Shown here: one piece after another, positions 45,477-54,168 of the stretch
How positions within the stretch are numbered: the first letter of the stretch is position 1
Layout of the letters: every line of letters starts with the position of its first letter
From: Aurantimonas coralicida_A
GTDB lineage: Bacteria > Pseudomonadota > Alphaproteobacteria > Rhizobiales > Rhizobiaceae
Length of the DNA stretch: 64,000 nucleotides
Direction: 5' to 3'
Assembly: GCF_036016755.1 (NCBI RefSeq)
Contig: NZ_JAYXIH010000004.1
Location: forward strand, 119,743-183,742
The notes under the pieces: model-generated
Told to the model about the DNA's origin: nothing
The model's database searches: none
What the model saw: only the letters and a program-made list of their open reading frames with translations
Translations under genes and position numbers: made by a program

Positions 45477-46610
45477 ATGGGTTTCAATCTCGGCGACGAC
45501 AGGGCGGAAGGACGCGGCGACGGCAAGCCGGCCGGCGAATTGCGCCGCGGCTGGACGACGGGCGCCTGCGCCACCGCCGCGACCAAGGCGGCGCTTTCCG
45601 CGCTCTTGACCGGGGATTTTCCCGATCCGGTGGAGATCGTGCTGCCGAAGGGCGAGACACCCGCCTTCGCGCTCAACCGGACCGTTCTTGAAGCCGGCCG
45701 GGCGATGGCGGCGATCGTCAAGGACGCGGGCGACGATCCGGACGTGACGCATCTCGCCGAGATCGTCGCGACTGTCCATTTCGGCGCGCAGGGTTCCGGC
45801 ATCGTCTTTTCGGCCGGCCCCGGCGTCGGTACGGTGACCCGCGCCGGGCTGCCGATTCCACCCGGCGAGCCGGCGATCAACCCGGTGCCGCGCCGCATGA
45901 TCGGGGCCGTGGTCGACGACCTCTGCGCCCGTCACCATCGCGCGGCCGATGTCACCGTCGAAATTTCCGTCACCGACGGCGAGGCGCTGGCGCGGCAGAC
46001 CTGGAATCCAAGGCTCGGCATCCTTGGCGGGCTCTCCATCCTCGGCACCACCGGCATCGTCCACCCCTTCTCCTGCTCGGCCTGGATCCATTCGATCCAT
46101 AGCGGTGTCGACGTGGCGCGCGCGGCCGGGCTCACCCATGTCGTCGGCGCCACTGGGTCGGCCAGCGAGGATGCAGCGCGGGCACTCTATCCGGAGCTGT
46201 CCGACATGGCCTGGCTGGACATGGGCGACTTCGCTGGCGGCTTGCTCAAGTATTTGCGCGCCCATCCGGTCGACCGCGTCACCATCGCCGGCGGCTTCGC
46301 CAAGCTGACCAAACTGGCGCAGGGCGCGATGGACCTTCACTCCGGCCGCAGTCAGGTGGATTTCACCTTCCTCGCCGACCTCGCGGGGGAACTTTCGCCG
46401 GATAAGGCCGAGGCGCTGCGTCCAACGATCCTTGCCGCCAACACCGCCAAGGCGGCGCTGGAGCTTTGCGCCGCCGAGGGGATCGATTTGTCCGCCGCCA
46501 TCGCCGAGCGCGCGCGGCAAAGCGCCACCGGTATCCTGCGCGACGCGCCGGTGACGCCGCACATCGTCGTCGTCGATCGGGAGGGCACGGTCCTTGCCCG
46601 CACCGACTGA
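45477..46610 (+). CDS. cbiD: Cobalt-precorrin-5B C1-methyltransferase
   Basis: This 377-aa protein has the CbiD hallmark LRRGWTTGACATAATKAAL, then GPGVGTVTRAGLPIPPGEPAINPVPRRMI, LGGLSILGTTGIVHPFSCSAWIHSI, and a GGFAKLTKLAQGAMDLHS segment near residue 275. CbiD belongs to the early-cobalt (anaerobic) pathway, where it replaces the chemistry done by CobF in the aerobic one. It overlaps the start of cobK by 17 bases. Confidence 0.95.
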   Translation: MGFNLGDDRAEGRGDGKPAGELRRGWTTGACATAATKAALSALLTGDFPDPVEIVLPKGETPAFALNRTVLEAGRAMAAIVKDAGDDPDVTHLAEIVATVHFGAQGSGIVFSAGPGVGTVTRAGLPIPPGEPAINPVPRRMIGAVVDDLCARHHRAADVTVEISVTDGEALARQTWNPRLGILGGLSILGTTGIVHPFSCSAWIHSIHSGVDVARAAGLTHVVGATGSASEDAARALYPELSDMAWLDMGDFAGGLLKYLRAHPVDRVTIAGGFAKLTKLAQGAMDLHSGRSQVDFTFLADLAGELSPDKAEALRPTILAANTAKAALELCAAEGIDLSAAIAERARQSATGILRDAPVTPHIVVVDREGTVLARTD

Positions 46611-47352
46611 GACCATCCTCATCCTCGGCGGCACCGCCGAGGCCAACCAGCTGGTTAGCCGGATTCGCATTATGCGACCGGATGCAAGAATCGTGCTGTC
46701 GCTCGCCGGCCGAACCGCGACGCCGGTGCTCCCCGACGGCTGCGCGGTTCGCGTCGGCGGCTTCGGTGGCGCCAACGGCCTCGCGATATTTCTCGACCAG
46801 GAAGGCGTCACCCACCTCGTCGACGCAACGCATCCCTTCGCTGCCGGCATCTCGCGCAATGCGGCGCGGGCGGCTGAAGTCGCCGACGTGCCGCGCGTCG
46901 CGCTGGTCCGTCCCGCCTGGGAGCCGCAAGCCGGCGACCGCTGGACCCGCGTCGCCTGCCTCGGCGATGCCTGCGATGCTTTGCCGGCAAAGGCGCGGCC
47001 GCTGCTGGCGCTGGGCCGGCAGCATCTGACGCCCTTCGCGCGCCGGCCCGATCTCGACCTCGTGGTGCGGATGATCGAGCCGCCAGAGCCGCCGCTGTCA
47101 TTTCCGGCCGAGATCGTTCTGGGTCGGCCTTCGCCGGACGCCGACGAGGAGGCGGAATTGCTCCAGCGGCTCGGCGTCACCCATCTCGTCTGCCGCAATT
47201 CCGGCGGCGCGGCCTCATACGCCAAGGTCGAAGCCGCGCGACGGCGCGGCCTGCCGGTGATCATGATCGAACGGCCGCCCAGCGCTCCGCCGCCGGTCGC
47301 CGGTTCCATCAACGAAGTGCTGACCCTCCTCGGCATACCCCTCTCCGCCTAG
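46594..47352 (+). CDS. cobK: Precorrin-6A / cobalt-precorrin-6A reductase
   Basis: A TTG start at 46594, eight bases after GAGGG, gives 252 aa; no ATG is available near it. ILILGGTAEANQLV is at the N terminus, HLVDATHPFAAGISRNAARA in the first third, FARRPDLDLVVRMIEPPEP in the middle, and LVCRNSGGAASYAKVEAARRRGLPVIMIERP at the end, all typical of CobK/CbiJ. It reduces the macrocycle with NADPH. It converges on cobM. Confidence 0.93.
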   Translation: MPAPTETILILGGTAEANQLVSRIRIMRPDARIVLSLAGRTATPVLPDGCAVRVGGFGGANGLAIFLDQEGVTHLVDATHPFAAGISRNAARAAEVADVPRVALVRPAWEPQAGDRWTRVACLGDACDALPAKARPLLALGRQHLTPFARRPDLDLVVRMIEPPEPPLSFPAEIVLGRPSPDADEEAELLQRLGVTHLVCRNSGGAASYAKVEAARRRGLPVIMIERPPSAPPPVAGSINEVLTLLGIPLSA

Positions 47353-47353
47353 A

Positions 47354-48133
47354 TCACGAGGCGAGCGTCTTGCGCTTCGGCCGCAGCACATGGACGTGGC
47401 CGGCGTCGTAAAGCTTGGAATCGATGAAATCCTTGGCGCCCAGCGCCCGGCCGACGAAGATCAGCGCGGTGCGCGTCAGCTTCGCCGCGCGCGCCTTTTT
47501 GTGAATGTCGCCGAGCGTGCCGTGGATGAAGGCCTCGTCCGGCCAGCCGACCCGGTAGGCGATGACCGCCGGGCAGTCTTCGCCATAGGCGGGCAGCGGC
47601 ACGAGCTCGCGCTGGATGTGCGGGATGTTGCGCACCGACAGATGGATCACCAGCGTCGCGCCGCTCCGCCCGAGGGTCGACAGTTCCTCGCCTTCCGGCA
47701 TCTTCGACGATTTCATCGCGGTGCGGGTAAGGATCACCGTCTGGCAGATTTCCGGGACCGTCAGCTCCTTTTGCAGAGCCGCCGCCGCCGCCGCGAAGGC
47801 CGGTACACCCGGCGTCACGTCGTAGGGAATGGCGAGCGCATCCAGCCGGCGCATCTGCTCGGCGATCGCCCCGTAAAGCGACGGGTCGCCGGAATGCACC
47901 CGCGCAACGTCGAGGCCAGCCTCGTGGGCCGCCCGCATCTCGGCGATGATCTCGTCGAGCGTCATCGGGGCGGTATCCAGCACCCGCGCGCCCTCGGGCG
48001 CCGCCTTGACGACCTCCTCCGGCACCAGCGAGCCGGCATAAAGGCAAACCGGACAGGCCTCGATCAGCCGCAGGCCGCGAACGGTGATTAGGTCCGGCGC
48101 GCCGGGTCCTGCGCCGATAAAGTGGACGGTCAT
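47354..48133 (-). CDS. cobM: Precorrin-4 / cobalt-precorrin-4 C11-methyltransferase
   Basis: This 259-aa tetrapyrrole methylase has VHFIGAGPGAPDLITVRGLRLIE, CLYAGSLVPEEVV, the substrate loop VHSGDPSLYGAIAEQ, YDVTPGVPAFAAAAAALQ and the end RLYDAGHVHVLRP-like KLYDAGHVHVLRPK. It methylates C11 of the corrin ring (CobM/CbiF). It is the last gene of the minus-strand cob operon and its ATG overlaps the stop of the preceding antitoxin-like gene (ATGA). Confidence 0.96.
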   Translation of the reverse strand: MTVHFIGAGPGAPDLITVRGLRLIEACPVCLYAGSLVPEEVVKAAPEGARVLDTAPMTLDEIIAEMRAAHEAGLDVARVHSGDPSLYGAIAEQMRRLDALAIPYDVTPGVPAFAAAAAALQKELTVPEICQTVILTRTAMKSSKMPEGEELSTLGRSGATLVIHLSVRNIPHIQRELVPLPAYGEDCPAVIAYRVGWPDEAFIHGTLGDIHKKARAAKLTRTALIFVGRALGAKDFIDSKLYDAGHVHVLRPKRKTLAS

Positions 48134-48495
48134 GCGGCCTCTTCGATGGATAGTTCGGCCGTAATTTTCGACCAGGGAACGCGGATCAGGCCCTTGTCGT
48201 CCCGATCGATCAAGCCAAGCTCGAGAAGCGCCGAGACGTCGGAATGGACCCCGCGATAGTCACGCCCGAGCAGTCGGGACAGAGCACGGATCGACGTCGG
48301 CCCGCCTTTTCGAAGGGTGCGGAGCAGAGTCCACCGGTTGGGCGTCAAAGCCTTTAGCAGCGTTTCGGCATCCTCGAATCCGAGGTGAGCGGCAGGCGAC
48401 GGCGTGAAATCGCCAGCGTCAATGCGGCGAGCGGAGGACCTTGCCTCGTCGAAGAACTCATCGAGAGACGAAACCTTGATGATGACTTCATCCAT
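48130..48495 (-). CDS. HTH-domain antitoxin-like protein (TumA/HVO_A0114 type)
   Basis: This 121-aa protein has a C-terminal winged helix (about residues 45-115): LLKALTPNRWTLLRTLRKGGPTSIRALSRLLGRDYRGVHSDVSALLELGLIDRD, given here as one family pattern, i.e. L-T-P-x-R-W-x-L-L and R-D-Y-x-x-V-H-x-D-V. This form is found in predicted regulators that act as antitoxins to DUF6516/TumE toxins. It follows the toxin gene with an 8-base overlap, the reverse order of most toxin-antitoxin pairs. It overlaps cobM by four bases, so it is translationally tied to the cob operon. Confidence 0.82.
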   Translation of the reverse strand: MDEVIIKVSSLDEFFDEARSSARRIDAGDFTPSPAAHLGFEDAETLLKALTPNRWTLLRTLRKGGPTSIRALSRLLGRDYRGVHSDVSALLELGLIDRDDKGLIRVPWSKITAELSIEEAA

Positions 48496-48775
48496 GTTTC
48501 AGCTCGTTCTCGATGTCTCGCTGGAAATCCAAAAGCAGTGTCGCGATATCGATGAAAACGTAAGGTTCTTCACGGCCTCGATAGTGTCGGTGATCCCCCT
48601 TACCGCGTTCATTGTCGTAACCGATGATCCGTTCGTTCGGCCGTCCGTAGAAGAGCGAATATTTAAGTCCATGCGGCCGCTCGGATGTGGGCGCCGGCAG
48701 GCGCCAGATGGTGATTTCAACGATGGCGCCGCTCCGCAAGGTCTCCTTGCGGCGATCGAGTAGCCGCGCCTTCAT
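48488..48775 (-). CDS. TumE-like (DUF6516) toxin
   Basis: This 95-aa protein shows the DUF6516 pattern: VEITIWRLPAPTSERPHGLKYSLFYG-like start, then RIIGYDNERGKGDHRHYRG and the end PYVFIDIATLLLDFQRDIE. The central YDNE-x-x-K-G-D-H-x-H block is the most conserved part of the family. Members are small toxins paired with an HTH antitoxin. It lies 32 bases after the CbiG-CobJ gene and just before the antitoxin-like gene, inside the cob operon. Confidence 0.82.
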   Translation of the reverse strand: MKARLLDRRKETLRSGAIVEITIWRLPAPTSERPHGLKYSLFYGRPNERIIGYDNERGKGDHRHYRGREEPYVFIDIATLLLDFQRDIENELKHG

Positions 48776-48807
48776 GATGCTATTTCTGACATATGCTTGA
48801 ATTCACA

Positions 48808-50631
48808 TCAAGCCGCATCGATCTGCATCCCCGTTCCGGCCTTTCCCGCATAGCCGCGCGGCGTATAGGCCCATTCGCGCCCGTTACCGGTGGTCACCAG
48901 CCGCGTCTCAGACGAGCCGACGATGACCACGGTCAGCATGTCGACATCGTCGATGTCGAGCTCGGCGAGCGGCACGAAGCGAACCCGTTCGCCCTCACGC
49001 CCGAGATTGGTCGCCAGGATCACGGGCGTTGCGGCGGCGCGATGCTTCAACAGTTCGTCGCGGGCGAAGGCAAGCTGCGTGCGGCGCTTTTTTGACACCG
49101 GATTGTAGAAGGCAATGACGAAATCGGCTTCCGCGGCCGCGCGCACCCGCCGCTGGATGTCGTCCCAGGGCGTCAAAAGGTCCGACAGCGAGATGGTGCA
49201 GAAATCATGGCCGAGCGGCGCGCCGGCGCGGGCGGCGGCCCCTTGCAGGGCGGAGATGCCGGGCGAGCACTGGATGGCGATCCGTCGCGCCGCATCCGAC
49301 ACGCCGCCCTTGTCGATGAGCTCGAAGACCAGCGTCGCCATGGCGTAGATGCCGGCGTCGCCGGAACAGACGAGCGCGACGGTGCGGCCCTCGCCGGCCA
49401 GCTCCATCGCGTGACGCACCCGCGCCTCTTCCTTACCGAGGTCGAAATCGTGCCGCGTCTTACCATTCGTCAGCGGTCCGAGCAGGTCGAGATAGAGCGA
49501 ATAGCCGACGAGATCGCTCGCCGTCTCGACCATGCGGCTGACTTCCGGCGAGCGCCATTCCTCGCCGCCAGGGCCGATGCCGACGACGAACAGCGTGCCG
49601 CGCGCGCGGCCGATCCGCGCCGGATCGAGGGGCCGTGGCGCCCGGCCGAGCGCCGCCGTCACCCGCCGGCTCTTGCGCTTGGCGACGACGAGCCGGCCGT
49701 CGGCGCCAGCGGTGGCGAGCGCCGCGCCCTCGGCGACGCCATGGCAGCCGGTCTCGGCGAAGACGATGTCGGACGGATTTTCCAGGCGCCCGGCTTCGGC
49801 TTCAAGCTCCAGAGCGGTGAAGAAGCGCGCGGGAACGCCGTAATGCTCGGCGACGGCGTGGATGGCCGCTTCGTCGGCCTTGAGATCGATCGAGGCAACG
49901 GCGGCGAGCGATAGCGGGCTGATACCGGCCTCGGCGAAAACGCTATCCGCCAGATCGATGGCCTCCTCGGTCGGCGCGCCGCGTTCGCTGCCAATGCCGA
50001 GGATGTGCGTTTGCGGACGATAGAGCAGTTCGCCGGCGGCGGGCGCGCGCGCTTCTTCCATGACCGTCAGGCGGACGGTGCCGCCGGGCGCGAACGGAAG
50101 GCGCGAGCCGGACAACCACTCCGCCTCGCCGTCGAGCCGCGCGGTGGCGCCGGCGACGAGATCGGCCATCGCCGGTTTGGCGCCTTCGGGATTCTCCAGC
50201 CGCCAGCCAGGCGGCGGCGCGTCGAGCGCGACACCGAAGCGCAGGTCGCCGGCGGTGGTGATCGCGGCAACGCCGCCCAGATCGTCGGCGATCGTGCGGG
50301 CCAGATCGTTGGCGCCGTGATGGCCGCCGAGCAGCGGCACGGCGACCGAACCGTCCTCTGCGAGGGCGACGACCGCGGGCTCCGCCTGTTTGTCGGCGAT
50401 GAGCGGCGCAAGGATGCGGATCAGCGCCCCTGTCGCCATCACCGCGACGATGGGCCGACCCTCGCGGAACAAGGCGCGCAGATGTGGCCCCGCCTCATCG
50501 AAGACGATTGCGGCGTCCGGGCAGCGCCTGGCCGGGCCATGCACCGCGCCGCCGATCAAGTCCGCTACCCGCTCGGCCAGCGCGCGGGGTGCTTCGGAAA
50601 GAATGACGATTGCGGCGGTCTTGTCGGTCAT
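48808..50631 (-). CDS. cobJ: CbiG-CobJ fusion (cobalt-precorrin-5A hydrolase + precorrin-3B C17-methyltransferase)
   Basis: The start at 50631 (MTDKTAAIVILSEAPRALA) overlaps the cobI stop (ATGA) and gives 607 aa. Residues 1 to about 350 are CbiG-like: VAVMATGALIRILAPLI, VALAEDGSVAVPLLGGHHGANDLA, then the central and CobE-like C-terminal parts (GIGSERGAPTEEA, IDLKADEAAIHAVAEHYG, VFAETGCHGVAEGAALA). Residues about 365-607 are CobJ/CbiH: LFVVGIGPGGEEW, LVGYSLYLDLLGPL, VCSGDAGIYAMA, SPGISALQGAAARAGAPLGHDF and FYNPVSKKRRTQL. CbiG opens the lactone of cobalt-precorrin-5A, a step specific to the early-cobalt route. Confidence 0.93.
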   Translation of the reverse strand: MTDKTAAIVILSEAPRALAERVADLIGGAVHGPARRCPDAAIVFDEAGPHLRALFREGRPIVAVMATGALIRILAPLIADKQAEPAVVALAEDGSVAVPLLGGHHGANDLARTIADDLGGVAAITTAGDLRFGVALDAPPPGWRLENPEGAKPAMADLVAGATARLDGEAEWLSGSRLPFAPGGTVRLTVMEEARAPAAGELLYRPQTHILGIGSERGAPTEEAIDLADSVFAEAGISPLSLAAVASIDLKADEAAIHAVAEHYGVPARFFTALELEAEAGRLENPSDIVFAETGCHGVAEGAALATAGADGRLVVAKRKSRRVTAALGRAPRPLDPARIGRARGTLFVVGIGPGGEEWRSPEVSRMVETASDLVGYSLYLDLLGPLTNGKTRHDFDLGKEEARVRHAMELAGEGRTVALVCSGDAGIYAMATLVFELIDKGGVSDAARRIAIQCSPGISALQGAAARAGAPLGHDFCTISLSDLLTPWDDIQRRVRAAAEADFVIAFYNPVSKKRRTQLAFARDELLKHRAAATPVILATNLGREGERVRFVPLAELDIDDVDMLTVVIVGSSETRLVTTGNGREWAYTPRGYAGKAGTGMQIDAA

Positions 50632-51371
50632 CGGATGGGCTCCCGGCAAAGGGCCGCGTCGCGGATCGCCGGCTCGCTGCCGCGATACCCCAGGATCATC
50701 GAAAAATACGGAGCTTCGCCCGAGACGTCGCGAAGCGGCAGCAGCCGCTCTTCGGGCAGCGACACCCGTTCGGCATAGGCGCAGCGGTCGAGCAGCCCCA
50801 GCGTCTCGATCAGCGCCTTCACACGGGAAAAATGCCGCCCGAGCTTCATGATGGCGAAGGCCTCCGCCGCTTCGATCCGGGCACTGAGCGCGCCATCGTC
50901 GAGCGGACCTGGAATCACTGTCAGGACATCGTTGCGGGCCGCGAGCGGCCGTTTCAGCGCCGCCGAGGCGGCCATCACCGAGGACACGCCAGGGACCACC
51001 TCTGTGGGGAAACGGCCGGCAAGGCGCTCGAAGAGATACATGAAGGAGCCGTAGAAGAACGGATCGCCCTCGCACAGGACGGCGACGTCATGACCATCCG
51101 CAAGCCGTGCGCCGATCCGCTCCGCCGCCTCATCGTAGATCGCGGCCGCCGGAAACCGCTCGACGCGCATCGGCACGACGATCGGAATTTCCTCCTGTTC
51201 GGCCGAAAGATACGCCGCGACGATGGCGCGGGCGAAGCTCATGCCGTGATCGGGCGCCGGATAGGCGACGACCGGTGCCGCCTTGAGCAGGCGCAGAGCC
51301 TTCAGCGTCATGAGTTCCGGGTCGCCCGGCCCGACGCCAAGACCGTAGAGGGTGCCTAGCGCCGCGCTCAT
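50628..51371 (-). CDS. cobI: Precorrin-2 / cobalt-factor II C20-methyltransferase
   Basis: The start at 51371 (MSAALGTLYGLGVGPGDPE) gives 247 aa and overlaps the cobL stop by four bases. Tetrapyrrole methylase motifs are GVGPGDPELMTLKALRLL, VAYPAPDHGMSFARAI, the CEGDPFFYGSFMYL loop and VVPGVSSVMAASAALKRPL. It methylates C20 (CobI/CbiL). Confidence 0.95.
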   Translation of the reverse strand: MSAALGTLYGLGVGPGDPELMTLKALRLLKAAPVVAYPAPDHGMSFARAIVAAYLSAEQEEIPIVVPMRVERFPAAAIYDEAAERIGARLADGHDVAVLCEGDPFFYGSFMYLFERLAGRFPTEVVPGVSSVMAASAALKRPLAARNDVLTVIPGPLDDGALSARIEAAEAFAIMKLGRHFSRVKALIETLGLLDRCAYAERVSLPEERLLPLRDVSGEAPYFSMILGYRGSEPAIRDAALCREPIR

Positions 51372-52603
51372 GGCGCATCGCCCTTGGTGACGTGCCAGTG
51401 GACGACCGGCATCGCCGGCTTGAAGCCCCGATAGGGACCGACCTTTTCGGCCCGCTCCACCCCGATCCGTATCAATTCTCCGCCCAGCTTGGCATGCAGC
51501 GCGATCAGAATCGCCTCCGATTCCAGCGTCACCGCATGGGCGGCCATCCGGCCGCCCGGCTTCAGCGCGCCCCAGGCCGCGTCGAATACGCCATCGGTCA
51601 GGCCGCCGCCGATGAACACCGCGTCGGGCGGCGCCAGCTCCGCGAAGGCGGCCGGCGCCTCGCCCGCGACGATCGCGAGTTCCGGCACGCCCAGCGCGGC
51701 GGCGTTCTCGGCGATCATCGCCCGACGTTCGGCCACCGGCTCGATCGCGACGGCCGACATGCCGGCGTCGGAACGCAGCCATTCGATCGAGATCGAGCCC
51801 GACCCCGCCCCGACATCCCAGAGTTGTTGGCCCGGTAGCGGTTCGAGCGCGGCGATGGCGAGCGCCCGCAGCACCCGCTTGGTCATCTTGCCGTCATGCA
51901 CGAAGGCGTCGTCCGAAAGCCCCGCCATCAGGGATCGCGACGTCGCCGCCCGGCCCGCCACGCACTCGACCGCGACGGTGTTCAAATCGGCGATATCGGC
52001 GAGGTCGAAGCCGGCGGCGGTGGTCTCGCGGACGCGTTCGCGTTCGCCCCCAAGATGCTCCAGCACGACGACCCGGCTCGGCCCGAAACCGCGTCCGGTC
52101 AGGAGCCGCGCGATGGCCTGCGGCGAGGACGCATCCTCGGCATAGATCAGCAGCCGCGCCGAGGGAGCCAGATAGCGATTGACGGTCTCGACCGGCCGGC
52201 CATGCACCGTCAGGCAGCGGCAGCGGCAGCGGCAGTCGGCCAGCGGCCAGACCAGGCGGGCCGCCGCGAGCTGAAACGCCGATGGCGCCGGGAGGACCTG
52301 CATCTCCTCAGGCGAAAAATGCCGCGTCAGGGTCGCGCCGACGCCGAACCACATCGGGTCGCCGGTGGCAAGCACCACGGTCGGCGTGCCGGTAGAGGCT
52401 TTCAGCGCCGCGAGCGAATCCGCGAAAGGCTTGGCCCAAGAGACGGTCCGGGCAGGCGAATCGCCGAGCATCGCCAGATGTCGCTCGCCGCCGAAGACGG
52501 TTTTTGCGGCCTCGAGCGCCGCGCGCGCTTCGTCGGGGAGCGTCGTCAGGCCGCCGTCCCCGATACCGATCACCGTCAGCCACGGCCGGGCCGTCTCCGC
52601 CAT
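51368..52603 (-). CDS. cobL: Precorrin-6Y C5,15-methyltransferase (decarboxylating), CbiE-CbiT fusion
   Basis: This 411-aa protein joins two methyltransferases. Residues 1 to about 210 are CbiE-like, with VIGIGDGGLTTLPDEARAAL, VLATGDPMWFGVGATL and LPAPSAFQLAAARLVWPL. Residues about 230-411 are CbiT-like, with LPGQQLWDVGAGSGSISIEWL (SAM site) and PPDAVFIGGGLTDGVFDAAW. It methylates C5 and C15 and decarboxylates the C12 side chain. It lies two bases after the cobH fusion gene. Confidence 0.95.
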   Translation of the reverse strand: MAETARPWLTVIGIGDGGLTTLPDEARAALEAAKTVFGGERHLAMLGDSPARTVSWAKPFADSLAALKASTGTPTVVLATGDPMWFGVGATLTRHFSPEEMQVLPAPSAFQLAAARLVWPLADCRCRCRCLTVHGRPVETVNRYLAPSARLLIYAEDASSPQAIARLLTGRGFGPSRVVVLEHLGGERERVRETTAAGFDLADIADLNTVAVECVAGRAATSRSLMAGLSDDAFVHDGKMTKRVLRALAIAALEPLPGQQLWDVGAGSGSISIEWLRSDAGMSAVAIEPVAERRAMIAENAAALGVPELAIVAGEAPAAFAELAPPDAVFIGGGLTDGVFDAAWGALKPGGRMAAHAVTLESEAILIALHAKLGGELIRIGVERAEKVGPYRGFKPAMPVVHWHVTKGDAP

Positions 52604-52605
52604 CG

Positions 52606-54168
52606 TCAGTTAAGACCGCTTGCCAGCGCGTTCACTGCCGCCGCCGCCATGGCGCTGCCTCCGCGGCGCCCCGTCAGCGTGACGAAGGGCACGCCGTGGA
52701 CGTCGCGCGCAAGCTCGGCCTTCGATTCCGCCGCGCCGACGAAACCGACCGGCAGGCCAATGATCAGGGCCGGTCGGGGCGCCCCTTCCTCCAGCTTTTC
52801 CAGCAGGCGATAGAGCGCGGTCGGCGCGTTGCCGATCGCGACCACGGCCCCTTCCATCAGATCGGTCCACAGATCGACCTGCGCGGCGGAGCGGGTGGTG
52901 CCCTCGCGCTCGGCGATTCGCCGTGTGCGCGGGTCGCCGAGCCGGCAGACGATCTTGTTCTGGCGCGGCAGCTTGGCGGAGATGATGCCGTGCGACACCA
53001 TTTCGGAATCGCACAAGATCGGCGCGCCGCTTTCGAGCGCCCCGCGCCCTGCCTCGATCGCGCCTTCGGAAAGAACCAGATTGGAGAGAATGTCCGGCAT
53101 GCCGCAGGCGTGGATCAGGCGGATCGCCAGATCATGACCGGCCTCCGGCACATGCGACAAATCCGCTTCCTGGCGGATCAGCCGAAAGCTTTCGGCGTAG
53201 ATCGCCGCAGGGTTGCGGATGTAGGACAAGCGCGCGCCGGGGGCGAGATAGGGGTCTGACTCTTCGGCGGCGGTCTCGACCAACCGATGTCCCAGCCCAG
53301 CGATCCAGCCTTCCTCGGACAACACGGCGGCAGACTCGGCCTCGGACAGATCGGCCGGAGCCGACAGGACTTCGCCGAGGCGTCCTTCCGCGTCGAAGCG
53401 CGCGAAGATGTCGGCGAGGGTTTCGACCTGCGCCTCATCGAGGCAGGATTTGTCGCCCTGCTCGACCGGCACCAGACCAGGATAGATCTCCGCCAACACG
53501 ATCGGCGCGGCGAGGTTGTCCGCAAAGCCCGTCTCGAACGGCCAGACGGCCAAATGCTCCGCGAATTCCGGATCGCGCCGAAGATGCTCGAGCCGGGCGA
53601 GGCCGGTGATCACCTGGCTGCCGACACTGCCGGCAAAAGCGAGCTTCCACACCGGCTGGGCCTTGACCGCCCGGCGCTCGGCGAGACGCCGCTCGGCGAG
53701 CCCGGTCGGATAGGGCTCGGGTTTGGCGACCGGCAGGCCCGGAATCTCCTGATGCATCGGCCGCCCCCAATACATCGGCGCCGTGGCCAACGCCTCGCGG
53801 TTCAGCCGGCCGGCGACCTCGAAGCGATTGGAGAAATTATCGTCGCGATCCTTGAGCGCGTCGGCGAAAAAGCCCCACAGCGCCCGCCAGTCCGGCGCAC
53901 CGGCGATCGCGGCGGTGGCGCCGGCCGGATAGCCGAAGGGAAAGTCGAAGCCGGCGAAGACGCGCTTGTTCTCGGCCAGCGCGTCGCGGAAGAACTGACG
54001 CAGCTTCGCCATCGCGGCACTGCGGGTCGGCGGGTTCACCGTCTCGAGAATTCGCGTCTCGGCTCCGTTGCGCTCGGCAAACGCGATCCAGATCGAATCC
54101 TTGCCGGTGGTCGGCGTGTTGGACGCGGACCAGTCGATGATCGCGTAGCGGTCGTATAGCGGCTTCAT
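52606..54168 (-). CDS. cobH: Precorrin-8X methylmutase (CobH) fused to an uncharacterised N-terminal domain
   Basis: This 520-aa protein has its C-terminal part (about 305-520) as a complete CobH/CbiC: IYAESFRLIRQEADLSHVPE, RLIHACGMPDIL with the catalytic His, GAPILCDSEMVSHGI, DPRTRRIAEREGTTRSAAQ and PVGFVGAAESKAEL. CobH alone is about 210 aa. The added N-terminal about 300 residues begin YAIIDWSASNTPTTGKDSIW and include VFAGFDFPFGYPAGA, FSNRFEVAGRLNREAL, VWKLAFAGSVGSQVITGLARL and HLAVWPFETGF. The early acidic D-W-S-x-S and F-D-F-P-F-G motifs recall RNase H-like DUF429-type proteins, but that is a loose resemblance. It overlaps cbiX by four bases. Confidence 0.92.
   Translation of the reverse strand: MKPLYDRYAIIDWSASNTPTTGKDSIWIAFAERNGAETRILETVNPPTRSAAMAKLRQFFRDALAENKRVFAGFDFPFGYPAGATAAIAGAPDWRALWGFFADALKDRDDNFSNRFEVAGRLNREALATAPMYWGRPMHQEIPGLPVAKPEPYPTGLAERRLAERRAVKAQPVWKLAFAGSVGSQVITGLARLEHLRRDPEFAEHLAVWPFETGFADNLAAPIVLAEIYPGLVPVEQGDKSCLDEAQVETLADIFARFDAEGRLGEVLSAPADLSEAESAAVLSEEGWIAGLGHRLVETAAEESDPYLAPGARLSYIRNPAAIYAESFRLIRQEADLSHVPEAGHDLAIRLIHACGMPDILSNLVLSEGAIEAGRGALESGAPILCDSEMVSHGIISAKLPRQNKIVCRLGDPRTRRIAEREGTTRSAAQVDLWTDLMEGAVVAIGNAPTALYRLLEKLEEGAPRPALIIGLPVGFVGAAESKAELARDVHGVPFVTLTGRRGGSAMAAAAVNALASGLN

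Noticed and set aside
45423..47336. 637-codon minus-strand frame opposite cbiD and cobK
   Set aside because: It is antisense to two clearly conserved cobalamin genes and lacks recognisable domains.
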